Shown piece after piece: positions 63,475 to 64,000 of a DNA stretch of 64,000 nucleotides. The notes beneath the pieces are model-generated. The model made no database searches. It was given only the letters and a program-made list of their open reading frames with translations, and was not told the origin of the DNA. The stretch spans positions 105,910,184-105,974,183 of the forward strand of contig OW240912.1 of the NCBI GenBank assembly GCA_933207985.1, given 5' to 3'. Within the stretch, counting starts at the first letter, position 1; the number at the start of each line of letters is the position of its first letter. The translations under genes and the position numbers were made by a program. Origin of the DNA: Pelobates cultripes (lineage: Eukaryota; Chordata; Amphibia; Anura; Pelobatidae).

Positions 63475-64000
63475 CTGGGGGCGGAGCCTAGCTTCCAAGC
63501 TGAACAGACGTGCCTAATCCAAGCTCCTGAACGAACTCACTATTTCATGGGAAAATACCCTAAACTCTTGGCACAAAAGCACTTGGGGTGAACTCATGGG
63601 CATTTGAATCTTATTTTTACCCACCTGAGAACCCAAATACGTCAGCGGAAGCCTGTGAGAGACCGAGCAGGGTAGAGGCAGCTGCTCTCCCCACTGGCAA
63701 CCTGATACAAAATCCCTCACCCCTCAAATCTCCTACCCTCCCCCACCAGGGACCAACAGGGATTATTCCGGTCCACACTGGGCGTCCGCAGCTACTTACC
63801 TGGACTGACCTGCAAACGAAGCTCAAACATCAGCGACACTGAGCCACGAGGCACACGCAACATGGTGGCTGAGCGCTCTCCACAAAGACCAAACCAGCCC
63901 GCACATCTGACGCACCACTATGGACAAGATGCCGACCTCGAAAGGTGCCCCGATGAGCTATTCAGCAGATTCTGGGAGAAACTATGAAAATGCGCACAGG
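63475..64000 (+). mobile_element. 5' end of another L1, cut by window edge
   Basis: Begins about CTGGGGGCGGAGCCTAGC, the GC-box-like start shared with the L1s at 46743 and 4404 (minus). A leader of about 390 bp with an 84-codon frame (63588-63842) precedes an ORF1-like start. The rest lies beyond the window. Confidence 0.6.
63862..63987 (+). pseudogene. L1 ORF1-like N-terminus, partial
   Basis: ATG 63862 opens MVAERSPQRPNQ..., then ADLERCPDELFSRFWEKL, and stops at TGA 63985-63987 after 41 codons. The ...LFxRFWxKL ending resembles the start of the coiled coil in frog L1-type ORF1 proteins. The stop may be a mutation or a frame slip. The window edge prevents a check. Confidence 0.4.

Overview
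This is eukaryotic, AT-rich, gene-poor intergenic or intronic DNA. The mix of repeats points to an anuran amphibian: many short elements flanked by TTAA that begin AAAGG(A/G) and resemble the frog T2/Kolobok-type MITEs, Tc1 elements of the vertebrate DD34E type, L1-type LINEs with an ORF1 and a separate ORF2, L2-like LINE ends with an (AAT)n tail, hAT-like elements with CAGTGGC ends, and GAAACGC(G/A)TAG repeats like those common in frog DNA. The species assignment is an inference. I found no host protein-coding gene that I can name. One possible small exon (8520-8703, minus) is listed with low confidence.

Layout. 1-5300: an L2-like 3' end, an ORF1-only L1 derivative on the minus strand (2394-4414), and a perfect-looking 219-bp inverted repeat. 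5300-10000: mostly unassigned, with one solo LTR (7381-7932) that carries an antisense tRNA-like segment. 10028-11461: a run of about fourteen successive hairpins plus a minisatellite. 11600-19050: several MITEs and a hAT-like element. 19562-20519: the 3' end of an L2-like LINE. 20976-23490: a palindrome beside a hammerhead-like motif, then a 1.5-kb foldback structure. 24291-30080: more MITEs and unassigned DNA. 30084-32823: a hAT-like element with an 8-bp target duplication, with a second hAT element nested inside it. 34065-38004: a Tc1 element broken up by a solo LTR (itself holding another repeat) and by a 5'-truncated L1. 38900-42500: MITEs and another decayed Tc1. 42665-42977: a large TA/TACA microsatellite. 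44450-46185: a second, oppositely oriented copy of the 30084-32823 element. 46743-54490: a nearly intact, full-length 7.75-kb L1 with perfect 15-bp target duplications. 57260-59066: Penelope-like repeat DNA with a 358-bp tandem duplication. 59069-59980: a truncated Tc1. 63475-64000: the 5' end of another L1, running off the window.

How it works together: the window is a record of layered transposition rather than a gene neighbourhood. The L1 at 46743 is the only element close to coding-complete; its visible lesions are one in-frame TAA in ORF1 and one single-base frameshift in a T run in ORF2. The other elements are non-autonomous, truncated or decayed, and several are nested, so their order of insertion can be read directly.
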